Position numbers and translations under genes: made by a program
Shown here: piece after piece, positions 28,501 to 36,860 of the stretch
Position numbering within the stretch: the stretch's first letter is position 1
How the letters are laid out: every line of letters begins with the position of its first letter
Notes under the pieces: generated by a model
What the model was told of the DNA's origin: nothing
The model's input: only the letters and a program-made list of their open reading frames with translations
Databases searched by the model: none
From: JAZQHR01 sp045540815
GTDB lineage: Bacteria > Bacillota > Clostridia > UMGS1810
DNA: 64,000 nucleotides
Direction of reading: 5' to 3'
NCBI GenBank assembly: GCA_045540815.1
Contig: JAZQHY010000036.1
Span: 62,001-126,000, forward strand

Positions 28501-29141
28501 TATGCAAATCCTACGCCTACTTTGCCGTAAGTAAGCTTAGCTCCGTCAACAGTAATATCTTCGAACAAATTTTTTCTTTCGCCGTCAATGGTATACCACA
28601 CTGATATATTGTCACCAGAGTCAGATGTAATTTCAAACTCGAATTTATTTTCACTTTTTATTTTAAAGTCGCTCACATTTTTTGTTGAAACAAGAGTCTT
28701 TTGCGAGTTTATAACTTTTTCCAGCTTTACATTTCCTTCATACGCGTCAATATACAAAGAATAGTAATTTTTTGCGTCTATGTAATTAAAATACAACTGA
28801 ATATCGGTATACATTTTATTAACAACCGATGCCTTAAAAGTGTATTTTCCATCAAACTGATTTGCGTTATATATAGCTGATGATGTAACGCTATTTAATA
28901 TCATACCATTGGTATCGCTAAAATCATAATCTCCGGATATGCTCCATCCCGATAAATTTGTATATTCATCAAGAGTAGAAAATGTCTTTCCGAACACCTT
29001 TTTAAAACTGCCAGAGTATATATCAGTTGTGTCACTGTTAATATACAACGCAGTGTCTGTTGCCTCCCATGCATACGAAGATAGTGGCAACACAAGCATT
29101 ATTGCCATTATAAGACTTAAAACAACTAATGATTTTTTCAT
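25587..29141 (-). CDS. Secreted LamG-like/dockerin protein, putative polysaccharide-active or binding
   Basis: A 1184-aa exported protein. It has a signal peptide (ending near SSYAWE) and a concanavalin/LamG-like domain (about 30-220; YNANQFDGKYTFKA, AKNYYSLYIDAY). A beta segment and a large central region (about 380-755) of unknown family follow, with WNNPIPSDNPKTR and ELTGIGNDRHAGV. A dockerin-type pair of calcium loops is at about 761-812 (DVNGDGAVTDDD and DVNMDGVINEDD). Two InlB-like beta repeats (about 815-990, NGYEFAGWNAE) and a second LamG-like domain (about 993-1184) complete it. No catalytic residues can be named. The start is ATG at 29139-29141 after CGGGGGAA; an upstream TTG overlaps that site. 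It has its own promoter and precedes the regulator pair. Confidence 0.7.
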   Translation of the reverse strand: MKKSLVVLSLIMAIMLVLPLSSYAWEATDTALYINSDTTDIYSGSFKKVFGKTFSTLDEYTNLSGWSISGDYDFSDTNGMILNSVTSSAIYNANQFDGKYTFKASVVNKMYTDIQLYFNYIDAKNYYSLYIDAYEGNVKLEKVINSQKTLVSTKNVSDFKIKSENKFEFEITSDSGDNISVWYTIDGERKNLFEDITVDGAKLTYGKVGVGFAYNNFNASVKSINVYKVYDKDLSNVSNTIDGKIVTYKDAGRALLAVAFYDGTKLVDVFTKNVTLAEGNNDFEIDINSEENLNGKKIKYFLFDDLSNITPLIVANDVSSFRENGFSDVYEPYLPMATASTLSVDDMYTKIAVGKNVLTTREKADRLAVLDMYKKAGFDITADLADYLSSDILQNSAPTTFSRLTPKSLTGDYEQSYSVDAPWNNPIPSDNPKTRITSWASDGDYDLTMQITSTRPKNATSGDGLGMPIIIGKDGDEVETVVAKYDASTTASKTYAGKIRVPSNYGDLLNNRSTGDRHAIFIDDVTKTALQTWHTVASDSTKGYNWETGLLPNFDARSNASTSVVELTGIGNDRHAGVNAAGIPMDSITLKKSDITDADSDITHALGAALANMMKARVFPAYDMDNGVSKATSEKGITGCVPYGGLIQLDPSLDLEGLYASKKLSLPGYKILKAWRDYGIYNVDRSGSANNGHMLLYSSATYEDWKDSNNPELNVPFKNGAQGMEAVSAEINALISGNSYFDLSEAPAFYVTIPVVKYTSYDVNGDGAVTDDDKTTILNNIDEEFTINNEHCDVNMDGVINEDDVNFITRYLGGQVSHKPATYKVSGVSSTGGVVNVSYTTPKHGEYYTVTAVPSNGYEFAGWNAEYTDVYGDASSNVLVVRAESDASYGAKFKKMPEYSVTFKANDENVGTIAVSSSMKSGTYYSKEYGTYTYNGNYLCSVLPTPIDGYVFDAWKIDTNGDGVADVESHSKELSLYINSDMTVTCNFVQVTASDSFSSSTLSSKWVTNIETYDKPKFSNIITSGAMLLKDSSLFNEKKYIILNKDSASGNGILDYNIKVKADAGLDGENYGRIIFGYASHDDFWFVDFNSTGQFNLKHISDEKTPYSSFTPTLENPLDATAYVTVNIVCTKEGTITVKLYQNDAVYEMDPVDTGKMITGYTGMGTKYASGIYFDDYSVNFALR

Positions 29142-29206
29142 AAAATTCCCCCGCAATTAATATGTTATTTATTTAAATAGCCACACAGGTGCTTATATTC
29201 TATTTT

Positions 29207-29235
29207 ATTTTAACATATCATTCAAACAATTTCAA
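29207..29235 (-). promoter_or_regulatory. Sigma-A-type promoter of the dockerin protein gene
   Basis: Minus strand -35 TTGAAA (29230-29235), 17-base spacer, -10 TAAAAT (29207-29212), about 65 bases upstream of the ATG and downstream of the transporter terminator. Confidence 0.7.
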
Positions 29236-29342
29236 CCTTTTTTATAATAAATTAGTGATTTTTAACAAAAAAATTTTTGCGATATTTCTTTATACAACTC
29301 TATGCCTTTTTAGTTGAAAAATTTAGCTCAATTTGTAAAAAC

Positions 29343-29381
29343 AAAAAACAGGCTCAAACATTTAATATGTTCGAGCCTGTT
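29343..29381 (-). terminator. Rho-independent terminator of the sugar ABC transporter operon
   Basis: A 15-bp stem (29347-29361 with 29367-29381, one wobble pair) is followed on the minus strand by TTTTGTTTTT. It lies just after the binding-protein gene. Confidence 0.9.
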
Positions 29382-29409
29382 AAATTAGATTACTTTATAT
29401 GTTGTTAAA

Positions 29410-30999
29410 TTATTTAATTTCAACCTTACCGTATTTTTTGATAAGTGCATTGAATGCTTCAAGAGCCTTGTCGCCGCCAGCTTTCTTGTGTTCAGCAACA
29501 AATCCTGCCCATTCTTTGTCGATATCAAAGTTGCTTTCAGTTATCGCCTTACGATAGAACTTTCCAACAACCTCGATAGGACCAACTGCAGCAGCTTTTA
29601 GATCATCATCATAGTATGCTGCATATGGATAAGGATTTATATATTTGTTGATATTTTCAACAAATGCCATGTAGTTTTCGTCAACTGGTTCCTGTTTAAC
29701 AATTGCAGGAGGCACAATGTTTGCAACCATTTCTGTTACAGTATCATATTTTTTAGCATCTACAGCACCTGCGAATGGAGATACCCAACCCCAACCAAAT
29801 GGGTTAGCACCACCGTTAACACGTGCAAAGTCAGCATCCATATTATCTCTGTATTTAGACTGGTCAATTTCACCATTTGCATTTATCTCATAGTGTCTGC
29901 CTTCTATACCGTAGTTGCATAGTGTTCTTGCTTCCTGAGAATGCATCCATTCGATAAATTTAAGTGTATCTAAGATTTCATCTTCATCTGTAATAGCTGC
30001 AGGAATAGTATTAAGTCTATATAGTGGAGCATTACCACCGAAAGACTTCACGCCTGTAGGACCTTCTGGAGCTTCAGGCCATACTGTAGTTGTACCGATT
30101 GATTCGTACAATTCAACATCTATACCATTTGAAGAATACCACATACCTGCTTTACCTGCAAGGAATCTGTCTTTTCTCTGTGAAGTTGAACCGATAACTT
30201 CCCAGTCAGAGTTTATTAAACCTTCCTGATATAGTTTTCTAATGTATTTAAGAGCTTCTTTACTCATATCAGACACTGCATAATCATTGAAGTTGCCATT
30301 TTCATCTTCGTAGAATCTTGGATATCCGCTAGTGTGAAGATCTGAGCCATAAGCCAAGAATGCCCATCTAAATGAACCTAAACCATCAGCAATGATAGGA
30401 GAGCTGTCTACAGTAGTACATTTTTTCTCTTTAAATACTTTTAGCACTTCGTACATTTCTTCAGTAGTTGTAGGAAGCTCAATGCCTGTAGATTCAACCC
30501 ACTCTTTGTTCATTCTGATACCCTCGTTTGTAATATAGTTTACAGCAGGGATAGCGTAGATTTCACCATTGTCACCTTTAAGTGCTTTGAATAGCTCATC
30601 GTTTGCAATTTTGTAAAGTGTAGGAAGTTCTTTTTTGTGTTTTTCAAGGTATGGAGCAAGGTCGTTTAGGAATCCCTGTTCGCCCCACTCTTTAAACGGC
30701 TGAGTTTCTCCTACGTTAACCCAGTTAACGTGTTCACCTGTAGTGATGATAAGTGCCGCTCTCTGTGCAGCTTCGTTAGAGCCACCACTCTCGATAATCT
30801 GCATATCAACGCCGGCAAGTCTGTTGATTTCATCAACTACACACTGTGCGTTTGCCATGTTGAATTTTGGTATGTACACTTTAATTGTAGGTACTTCGCC
30901 GTCATTTGAAGCATTGTCGCCACAACCAGCAAAACAAGATAGCATCATAATTGCTGAAAGTGTCATAGCAAGAAACTTCATCCATGTTTTTCTTCTCAT
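29410..30999 (-). CDS. Sugar ABC transporter substrate-binding lipoprotein (LplA-like)
   Basis: A 529-aa extracellular solute-binding protein of the family-1/LplA type, which captures oligosaccharides for the two adjacent permeases. The lipoprotein signal ends in the lipobox CFAGC, so Cys26 would be lipid-modified and tether it outside the membrane. Typical features include TVWPEAPEGPTG, the aromatic FGWGWVSPF stretch and AGKAGMWYSSNG. The start ATG has GGAGG eight bases upstream. It is the last gene of the permease-permease-binding-protein order typical of LplB/LplC/LplA systems associated with YesM/YesN. The ligand cannot be inferred. Confidence 0.93.
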   Translation of the reverse strand: MRRKTWMKFLAMTLSAIMMLSCFAGCGDNASNDGEVPTIKVYIPKFNMANAQCVVDEINRLAGVDMQIIESGGSNEAAQRAALIITTGEHVNWVNVGETQPFKEWGEQGFLNDLAPYLEKHKKELPTLYKIANDELFKALKGDNGEIYAIPAVNYITNEGIRMNKEWVESTGIELPTTTEEMYEVLKVFKEKKCTTVDSSPIIADGLGSFRWAFLAYGSDLHTSGYPRFYEDENGNFNDYAVSDMSKEALKYIRKLYQEGLINSDWEVIGSTSQRKDRFLAGKAGMWYSSNGIDVELYESIGTTTVWPEAPEGPTGVKSFGGNAPLYRLNTIPAAITDEDEILDTLKFIEWMHSQEARTLCNYGIEGRHYEINANGEIDQSKYRDNMDADFARVNGGANPFGWGWVSPFAGAVDAKKYDTVTEMVANIVPPAIVKQEPVDENYMAFVENINKYINPYPYAAYYDDDLKAAAVGPIEVVGKFYRKAITESNFDIDKEWAGFVAEHKKAGGDKALEAFNALIKKYGKVEIK

Positions 31000-31046
31000 T
31001 TTTCATTCCTCCGTTTATTTTAATTTTTAAAAAGAAGACAATATTA

Positions 31047-31907
31047 TTAACCTTTTACAGCTCCGACCATAATACCTTTTACAAAGTATTTCTGAAGCCA
31101 TGGATATATAAGTAGAATTGGAATCATAGATACGAATACTGATGCCATGTTCATACCAACTGTAAATGTCTTTTGTTTAGCTTCATTCTGCTGCATGTCT
31201 GTACTAGCAGCACCCATTAGAAGTGTTCTGATAACAAGTGGTAATGTGAACATTCTTGATTCATTCATATATAGTAACGCGCCCATATATGCGTTCCAGT
31301 AACTAACCGCATAGAAAAGTACAAGTGTGGCAAGGATTGGTTTAGATAGCGGAACAACTATCTTTGCAAGTATAGTAAACTCACTTGCACCGTCGATTCT
31401 AGCCGACTCCTCAAGCGATGCCGGAAGTGACAAGAAATAATTTCGAGCAAGTATACAGTTAAATGTACTTATCATATGCGGCAAAATAAGTGCCCATATA
31501 GTATTGTCAAGATGAAGTGTCTTAACAAGCAAATACATAGGAACCATACCGCCTGAGAAATACATTGTAAATAGTGCAGCTTTGTATAGGAAGCTCATAC
31601 CAGGAAGATGTGTTTTTGAGAATATGTAACCTGCCATAGCAGTAGAAACTATCGAAAGGATAGTACCGATAACAGTTACCTCAACCGACAAACCGAACGC
31701 TCTGAATATAAACTTGTCTAGTATAATAGCCTTATAACTTGCAAGTGTAAACGAGTTTGGTATAACATGGTAAACATCCGAATAGTAACCAGCCTGTGTA
31801 GAGATGGATACAACGAATACATACCACAATGGGTAGAAACATACAAATGTAAGTATTGCAATTAAAATGGTGTTAACCCAGTCAAACCAAGTAACTTTCT
31901 GTTTCAT
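31047..31907 (-). CDS. Sugar ABC transporter permease (LplC/YtcP-like)
   Basis: A 286-aa inner-membrane permease with six predicted helices. The ABC-coupling EAA-type loop reads EESARIDGASEFTILAKIVVPLSKP. The family signature WYVFVVSIST is near the N-terminus and WLQKYFVKGIMVGAVKG at the C-terminus, as in carbohydrate permeases of the LplC group. It starts at the ATG behind AAGGAGG, 15 bases after the partner permease gene. It needs an ATPase, probably a shared MsmX/UgpC-type protein, which is not in the window. Confidence 0.93.
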   Translation of the reverse strand: MKQKVTWFDWVNTILIAILTFVCFYPLWYVFVVSISTQAGYYSDVYHVIPNSFTLASYKAIILDKFIFRAFGLSVEVTVIGTILSIVSTAMAGYIFSKTHLPGMSFLYKAALFTMYFSGGMVPMYLLVKTLHLDNTIWALILPHMISTFNCILARNYFLSLPASLEESARIDGASEFTILAKIVVPLSKPILATLVLFYAVSYWNAYMGALLYMNESRMFTLPLVIRTLLMGAASTDMQQNEAKQKTFTVGMNMASVFVSMIPILLIYPWLQKYFVKGIMVGAVKG

Positions 31908-31922
31908 TATTCATCCACCTCC

Positions 31923-32891
31923 TTAATATATTCCGTTTCCGGTAAGCTTCTTACTTAGTGCGTTACTAACAAGAAGCAACATAATACTGATAATTGAGTT
32001 AAATAAGCCCATAGCAGTAGACATTGAGAATTTACCAGATGAAAGACCAACTCTGAATAGATATGTAGGGATAATATCACCTGTCTCATATACAGATGCA
32101 TTATACATCATATATACCTGGTCGAAACTTCCGGCAATAAGATGACTTATCTGGATAAGAAGCATTGTCATAATTGTAGGAACAAGGCTTGGAAGTGTAA
32201 TGCTCCAGCATTTTCTAAATCTAGATGCTCCGTCAACACTTGCTGCTTCGTAAAGTTCGCTAGGGATACCAGCTATAGCAGCAAGGTAAATGATAGTGCT
32301 GTAACCAGTTTCTCTAAATGCACTTGAAAATACAAGTATCCATCTGAAAGCTTTGTTACTTGTAAGTAGAGATACCGTTTCACCACCGTTAAACAGCTTA
32401 ATTATCTCAGTGATAACACCGCCTGTTGTTGATAGAAGCTGAATAACTATACCGCCGATAACAACCCAAGAGAAGAAGTGCGGTAAATACATAATAGTCT
32501 GTGTAAGCTTTTTGAATTTAGGCATTCTAAGTTCATTTAGCATCAAAACCACTGTAATGGTTATAGGGAACTTAACACAAATATTCATAACACTGATGAT
32601 AAGTGTGTTTCTAAATGCTCTCCAGAAAAGTGGGTCTGCCATAACTTCCTGGAAATACTTAAGTCCAACAAACTCTCCGCCGAATAATAGTTTCCATATA
32701 CCACCTGGCTGGAATGTTTTAAACGCCAAAGTAAGACCGTACATTGGAACATACGCAAAAATCAGATAGAAAAGCGCTATAGGAATAGCCATAATATACA
32801 AATATCTGTACGCATAAATGGTATTCCAAGTTTTGCTTCTTTGCTTTTTGCGCAAATCAGTATTTGATACTGCAACGCTTTTTGTACTCAT
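31923..32891 (-). CDS. Sugar ABC transporter permease (LplB-like)
   Basis: A 322-aa inner-membrane permease. It has a cytoplasmic N-tail rich in Lys/Arg, a first helix around YLYIMAIPIALFYLIFAYVP, and the motif YGLTLAFKTFQPG. The EAA loop is LYEAASVDGASRFRKCWSITLPSL, and the C-terminus ends SKKLTGNGIY, as in LplB-family polysaccharide permeases. The start is ATG at 32889-32891, ten bases after AAAGGA; a TTG three codons earlier is too close. First gene of the transport operon, immediately downstream of a promoter. Confidence 0.92.
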   Translation of the reverse strand: MSTKSVAVSNTDLRKKQRSKTWNTIYAYRYLYIMAIPIALFYLIFAYVPMYGLTLAFKTFQPGGIWKLLFGGEFVGLKYFQEVMADPLFWRAFRNTLIISVMNICVKFPITITVVLMLNELRMPKFKKLTQTIMYLPHFFSWVVIGGIVIQLLSTTGGVITEIIKLFNGGETVSLLTSNKAFRWILVFSSAFRETGYSTIIYLAAIAGIPSELYEAASVDGASRFRKCWSITLPSLVPTIMTMLLIQISHLIAGSFDQVYMMYNASVYETGDIIPTYLFRVGLSSGKFSMSTAMGLFNSIISIMLLLVSNALSKKLTGNGIY

Positions 32892-32952
32892 TTGATCCAA
32901 ATCCTTTCGTTAAATATAGTGACAAAATTAGTTTTATAATAACTTTATCATA

Positions 32953-32981
32953 ATTATACACCCATTTCTTAAAAGAAACAA
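32953..32981 (-). promoter_or_regulatory. Promoter of the sugar ABC transporter operon
   Basis: Minus strand -35 TTGTTT (32976-32981), 17-base spacer, -10 TATAAT (32953-32958), about 60 bases upstream of the permease ATG. The weak -35 suits an activator such as the YesN regulator, but no operator was identified. Confidence 0.65.
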
Positions 32982-33080
32982 TGCAATAAATTTAATATTT
33001 AGTCAAAATTTTTAATATAATGTGAACTTTTTTTGAACAAAACAAATAAATCCGTTTACAAAATCTTATATAAAATTAAT

Positions 33081-33106
33081 AAAAAAGGCCGTCCATTCGG
33101 ACGGTC
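33081..33106 (-). terminator. Rho-independent terminator after gpmI
   Basis: Minus-strand stem GACCGTCC/GGACGGCC with a GAAT loop (33087-33106), one mismatch, followed by six T residues. Confidence 0.88.
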
Positions 33107-33117
33107 TTTTTACACGT

Positions 33118-34644
33118 TTATTTTTCTATTAAGCTTTCGCCTTCCATTTCAGACGGTTTTTCTATCTCCATAATGTCAAGCATTGTAGGTGTAAGGTCTG
33201 CAAGTCTGCCTTTTTTAAGCTTAACTTCCTTACCCATAATATATAGAGGAACGATGTTTGTAGTGTGCGCAGTGAATACTGACTTGTCTACAGGGTCTAT
33301 CATTTGTTCAGCGTTACCGTGGTCTGCAGTAATAAGAATTACTCCACCTTTTTCAAGCACCTTGTCAGTTACCTTGCCAATGCAAGTGTCAACTGCCTCA
33401 ACTGCCTTTACAGCGGCTTCCATAACACCTGTGTGACCAACCATATCGCAGTTTGCAAAGTTAAGGATTATGCAGTCGTATTTATCTGATTCAATGCTTT
33501 CGATAACCTTGTCTGTTACCTCGTAAGCACTCATTTCAGGCTGAAGGTCATATGTCGCAACCTTTGGCGACTGGACAAGTATTCTGTCCTCACCCGGATA
33601 AACCTTTTCCACACCGCCATTAAAGAAGAATGTAACGTGTGCGTATTTTTCAGTTTCAGCAATTCTAAGCTGTGTTAAACCTAGCGAGCTGATATATTCA
33701 CCAAATGTGTTTGTAAGAACCTGTGGTTTAAATGCCACCTCTACATTTGGCATACTAGCATCGTACTGTGTCATACATACGTAGTTTGTTTTAAAATATT
33801 TTCTGTCAAAGCCGGTAAATTCCTCGTCGACGATAGTTCTTGAAATTTCTCTTGCTCTGTCAGGGCGGAAGTTGAAGAATACTACTGAATCACCCTCGGA
33901 AATAACGCCTGTAGGTTTGCCGTCTTTTGTGATAACAGTTGGAACGATGAATTCGTCAGTAACGTCAGCATTGTACGATTTTTCAACGCACTCAACCGCT
34001 GAAGTAGCATATTCGCCCTTACCAAGCACCATAGCATCGTATGCCTTTTCTACTCTCTCCCATCTGTTGTCTCTGTCCATAGCATAGTAACGTCCATTTA
34101 TTGTAGCAATTTCACCTATGCCAAGGTCACGCATTTTAGCTACAAGCTCTTTTACAAATTCAACACCGCTTGTAGGGGAAACGTCACGTCCATCCATAAA
34201 ACAATGCACATATACTTTTTCAAGTTCATATTTTTTAGCCATTTGTAAAAGCGCAAAAAGGTGTCCTATATGGCTGTGAACACCGCCATCAGATAAAAGT
34301 CCCATAAGGTGAAGGGCTGCGCCTTTTTCTTTGCAGCTTGCCATAGCGTTTGAAAGGGCTTCGTTTTCAAAGAACTTTCCGTCTTCTATAGCTTTTGTAA
34401 TTCTTGTTAATTCCTGATATACTATTCTTCCTGCACCGATGTTTGTATGTCCAACCTCGGAGTTACCCATCTGTCCATCAGGAAGACCAACATCAAGTCC
34501 ACTTGCGTGAATTATAGTCGAAGAAGCTTTTACAGCAATTTCGTCAAGTCGTGGAGTAGCTGCAACTTTTACCGCGTTGCCTTCTTCAATAGTGCTTATT
34601 CCAAATCCGTCAAGGATTGCCAATACTACCGGTTTGTGTTTCAT
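33118..34644 (-). CDS. gpmI: 2,3-bisphosphoglycerate-independent phosphoglycerate mutase
   Basis: Manganese-dependent glycolytic enzyme interconverting 3- and 2-phosphoglycerate, 508 aa (family about 510). It belongs to the alkaline phosphatase superfamily, with N-terminal metal site LAILDGFG, catalytic serine in [15 protein letters not shown], substrate stretch [14 protein letters not shown], and the metal motif [11 protein letters not shown] near the C-terminus. The ATG has GAGGAGG upstream. It follows tpiA after a gap containing a terminator-like hairpin, so its level may differ from pgk-tpiA. Confidence 0.97.
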   Translation of the reverse strand: MKHKPVVLAILDGFGISTIEEGNAVKVAATPRLDEIAVKASSTIIHASGLDVGLPDGQMGNSEVGHTNIGAGRIVYQELTRITKAIEDGKFFENEALSNAMASCKEKGAALHLMGLLSDGGVHSHIGHLFALLQMAKKYELEKVYVHCFMDGRDVSPTSGVEFVKELVAKMRDLGIGEIATINGRYYAMDRDNRWERVEKAYDAMVLGKGEYATSAVECVEKSYNADVTDEFIVPTVITKDGKPTGVISEGDSVVFFNFRPDRAREISRTIVDEEFTGFDRKYFKTNYVCMTQYDASMPNVEVAFKPQVLTNTFGEYISSLGLTQLRIAETEKYAHVTFFFNGGVEKVYPGEDRILVQSPKVATYDLQPEMSAYEVTDKVIESIESDKYDCIILNFANCDMVGHTGVMEAAVKAVEAVDTCIGKVTDKVLEKGGVILITADHGNAEQMIDPVDKSVFTAHTTNIVPLYIMGKEVKLKKGRLADLTPTMLDIMEIEKPSEMEGESLIEK

Positions 34645-34698
34645 ATTTTTACCTCCTCAATCCAATGCGATTAAAACTCTATAAGTCTTATTATCCAA

Positions 34699-34725
34699 AA
34701 CAAAGGCAGGTATCAAACCTGCCTT
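34699..34725 (-). terminator. Terminator-like hairpin between tpiA and gpmI
   Basis: A 9-bp GC-rich stem (AAGGCAGGT with ACCTGCCTT) with a five-base loop, followed on the minus strand by TTTGTTTTGG. It may partly reduce gpmI transcription or end the tpiA transcript. Confidence 0.65.
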
Positions 34726-34748
34726 CGCATTATATGTCATAATTGAAA

Positions 34749-35495
34749 TTAGCTGTTTGTGATAACACTGAAATCTTCAGCTTTAAGGCTTGCGCCGCCA
34801 ACCAAACCGCCGTCAATGTCAGGTTTTGCAAATAGTTCAGCCGCGTTTTTAGCGTTTACGCTGCCGCCGTACTGAATAGTAATAACGTCTGCAACGTCAT
34901 TACCAAATACTTCAGCTACAGTTTCTCTGATTTTTGCACAAACTTCCTGAGCCTGTTCGCTTGTAGCAGTTTTACCTGTACCAATAGCCCAGATTGGTTC
35001 GTATGCGATGATAGCTTTCTTCACATCTTCTTTGTCAAGGCCAAGAAGAGCGATTTTAGTCTGCATACTTACAAGCTCGAAAGTCACTCCCTGTTCTCTC
35101 TGCTCTAGTGATTCACCAACGCAGATGATAGGAATAAGTTTATGCTCAAATGCTTTTTTAACCTTTAGATTAACTGTTTCATCAGTTTCTGCGAAGTACT
35201 GTCTTCTTTCTGAGTGACCGATTACTACATATTCAACACCCATTTCAGTAAGCATTGAAGGCGCGATTTCACCAGTAAAAGCACCGCTTTCTTCAAAGTA
35301 CATATTCTGTGCGCCAACTTTAATGTTCGAGCCTTTGCAAGCTTCTACTGCTGTGCAAAGAGAAGTGTATGGTACACAAATAACACAATCATTATTTGAG
35401 TTTGCAACAAGTGGTTTAAGTTCGTTTATAAGTTCTACTGTCTGTGCAGGAGTTTTGTTCATTTTCCAGTTACCTGCTACTACTATTTTTCTCAT
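34749..35495 (-). CDS. tpiA: Triosephosphate isomerase
   Basis: Glycolytic TIM-barrel enzyme, 248 aa. It has active-site Lys in GNWKMN, His in VIGHSERR, catalytic Glu in [11 protein letters not shown], and the phosphate-binding [10 protein letters not shown] and GGLVGGASL loops. The start is ATG at 35493-35495 ([11 protein letters not shown]), matching the conserved N-terminus, with GGGGGC upstream; a frame open 11 codons further is not supported. The 65-base gap to pgk holds a hairpin. Confidence 0.97.
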   Translation of the reverse strand: MRKIVVAGNWKMNKTPAQTVELINELKPLVANSNNDCVICVPYTSLCTAVEACKGSNIKVGAQNMYFEESGAFTGEIAPSMLTEMGVEYVVIGHSERRQYFAETDETVNLKVKKAFEHKLIPIICVGESLEQREQGVTFELVSMQTKIALLGLDKEDVKKAIIAYEPIWAIGTGKTATSEQAQEVCAKIRETVAEVFGNDVADVITIQYGGSVNAKNAAELFAKPDIDGGLVGGASLKAEDFSVITNS

Positions 35496-35527
35496 AATAT
35501 TATGCCCCCGTATTGTAAATTTAAGCA

Positions 35528-35550
35528 AGGGGGAACTTCATATTCCCCCT
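35528..35550 (-). repeat. Intergenic hairpin between pgk and tpiA
   Basis: An 8-bp GC-rich stem (AGGGGGAA with TTCCCCCT) with a seven-base loop and no T run. It may act as an mRNA processing or stability element within the glycolytic transcript. Confidence 0.5.
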
Positions 35551-35560
35551 GATTTTTATA

Positions 35561-36745
35561 TTATTTATCGTTTAGTGCTGCGATACCAGGAAGTTCGATA
35601 CCCTCTAGGAATTCAAGTGATGCACCGCCGCCTGTAGATATGTGAGTCATCTTGTCAGCATATCCTAGCTGTTCAACTGCTGCTGCAGAGTCGCCACCGC
35701 CAATGATAGTGATAGCGCCTGATTCAGCAACCGCTTTAGCTATAGCTTTTGTACCTTCAGCGAAGTTAGAGAATTCAAATACGCCCATAGGTCCGTTCCA
35801 GATAACTGTTTTAGCTTTTGTAATAACTTCAGAGAATAGCTCAATAGTCTTAGGGCCGATATCCATACCCATAAAGTCTGCAGGCATATTATCAGATGGA
35901 ACAACCTTTCTTTCAGCGTCGTTAGAAAATTCGCTTGCACATACATTTTCGATAGGAAGTAGAAGTTCTACACCTTTAGCCTGTGCTTTTTCCATAAGGC
36001 TTCTAGCAAGGTCAAGCTTTTCGTCCTCGCAGATAGAAGTACCGATTTCATAGCCTTTAGCTTTTAGGAATGTGTAAGCCATACCGCCACCGATGATTAG
36101 GTAATCAACCTTTTCAAGAAGGTTTTCTATAACACCGATTTTGTCAGAAACCTTTGCACCGCCAAGGATAGCAACGAACGGTCTTTCTGGATTTGAAAGA
36201 GCTCCGCCCATAATTTCGATTTCTTTCTGGATAAGGTATCCGCATACTGCAGGAATATACGCAGCAACACCTGCTGTAGAAGCGTGTGCTCTGTGTGCAG
36301 TACCGAATGCATCGTTTACATATACATCTGCGAATTCTGCAAGCTTTTTAGAGAATTCAGCATCGTTTTTCTCTTCTTCTTTGTGGTATCTAACGTTTTC
36401 AAGAAGCATAACTTCTCCGTCTTTAAGACCTGCTACAAGCTCTTTTGCACTGTCGCCGATAACGTCAGCTGCCATTTTAACTTCCTGACCAAGCATTTCA
36501 GATAGTCTTTTAGCTACAGGCTGAAGGCTGTATTTTTCGTTAAATTCACCCTTTGGTCTGCCAAGGTGTGAGCAAAGGATAACCTTTGCGCCCTGAGCTA
36601 CAAGGTATTTGATAGTAGGAAGCGCACCATTTAATCTGTTCTCGTCTGTGATATTTTTGTTTTCATCAAGAGGAACATTGAAGTCGCATCTTACTAATAC
36701 TTTTTTGCCCTGTACGGCAATATCTTCGATTGTTTTTTTGTTCAT
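35561..36745 (-). CDS. pgk: Phosphoglycerate kinase
   Basis: Glycolytic kinase making ATP from 1,3-bisphosphoglycerate, 394 aa. It has the N-terminal signature [12 protein letters not shown], substrate-site SHLGRPKG, the [16 protein letters not shown] core, and the nucleotide-binding [15 protein letters not shown] near the C-terminus. The ATG is preceded by GAGGTG. It is first in a pgk-tpiA-gpmI cluster with its own promoter; gap and eno, often in the same operon in Firmicutes, are absent here. Confidence 0.98.
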   Translation of the reverse strand: MNKKTIEDIAVQGKKVLVRCDFNVPLDENKNITDENRLNGALPTIKYLVAQGAKVILCSHLGRPKGEFNEKYSLQPVAKRLSEMLGQEVKMAADVIGDSAKELVAGLKDGEVMLLENVRYHKEEEKNDAEFSKKLAEFADVYVNDAFGTAHRAHASTAGVAAYIPAVCGYLIQKEIEIMGGALSNPERPFVAILGGAKVSDKIGVIENLLEKVDYLIIGGGMAYTFLKAKGYEIGTSICEDEKLDLARSLMEKAQAKGVELLLPIENVCASEFSNDAERKVVPSDNMPADFMGMDIGPKTIELFSEVITKAKTVIWNGPMGVFEFSNFAEGTKAIAKAVAESGAITIIGGGDSAAAVEQLGYADKMTHISTGGGASLEFLEGIELPGIAALNDK

Positions 36746-36806
36746 TTAAAAGTCACCTCATAAATATATATATTGTTAAATTTTTTACAATTTAATTCTA
36801 AAACTT

Positions 36807-36835
36807 ATTTTACCGCAAACTCAGACATTTTGCAA
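36807..36835 (-). promoter_or_regulatory. Promoter of the pgk cluster
   Basis: Minus strand -35 TTGCAA (36830-36835), 17-base spacer, -10 TAAAAT (36807-36812), about 60 bases upstream of pgk. Confidence 0.7.
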
Positions 36836-36860
36836 GTAATTTATATAAATTTTCGTATTA

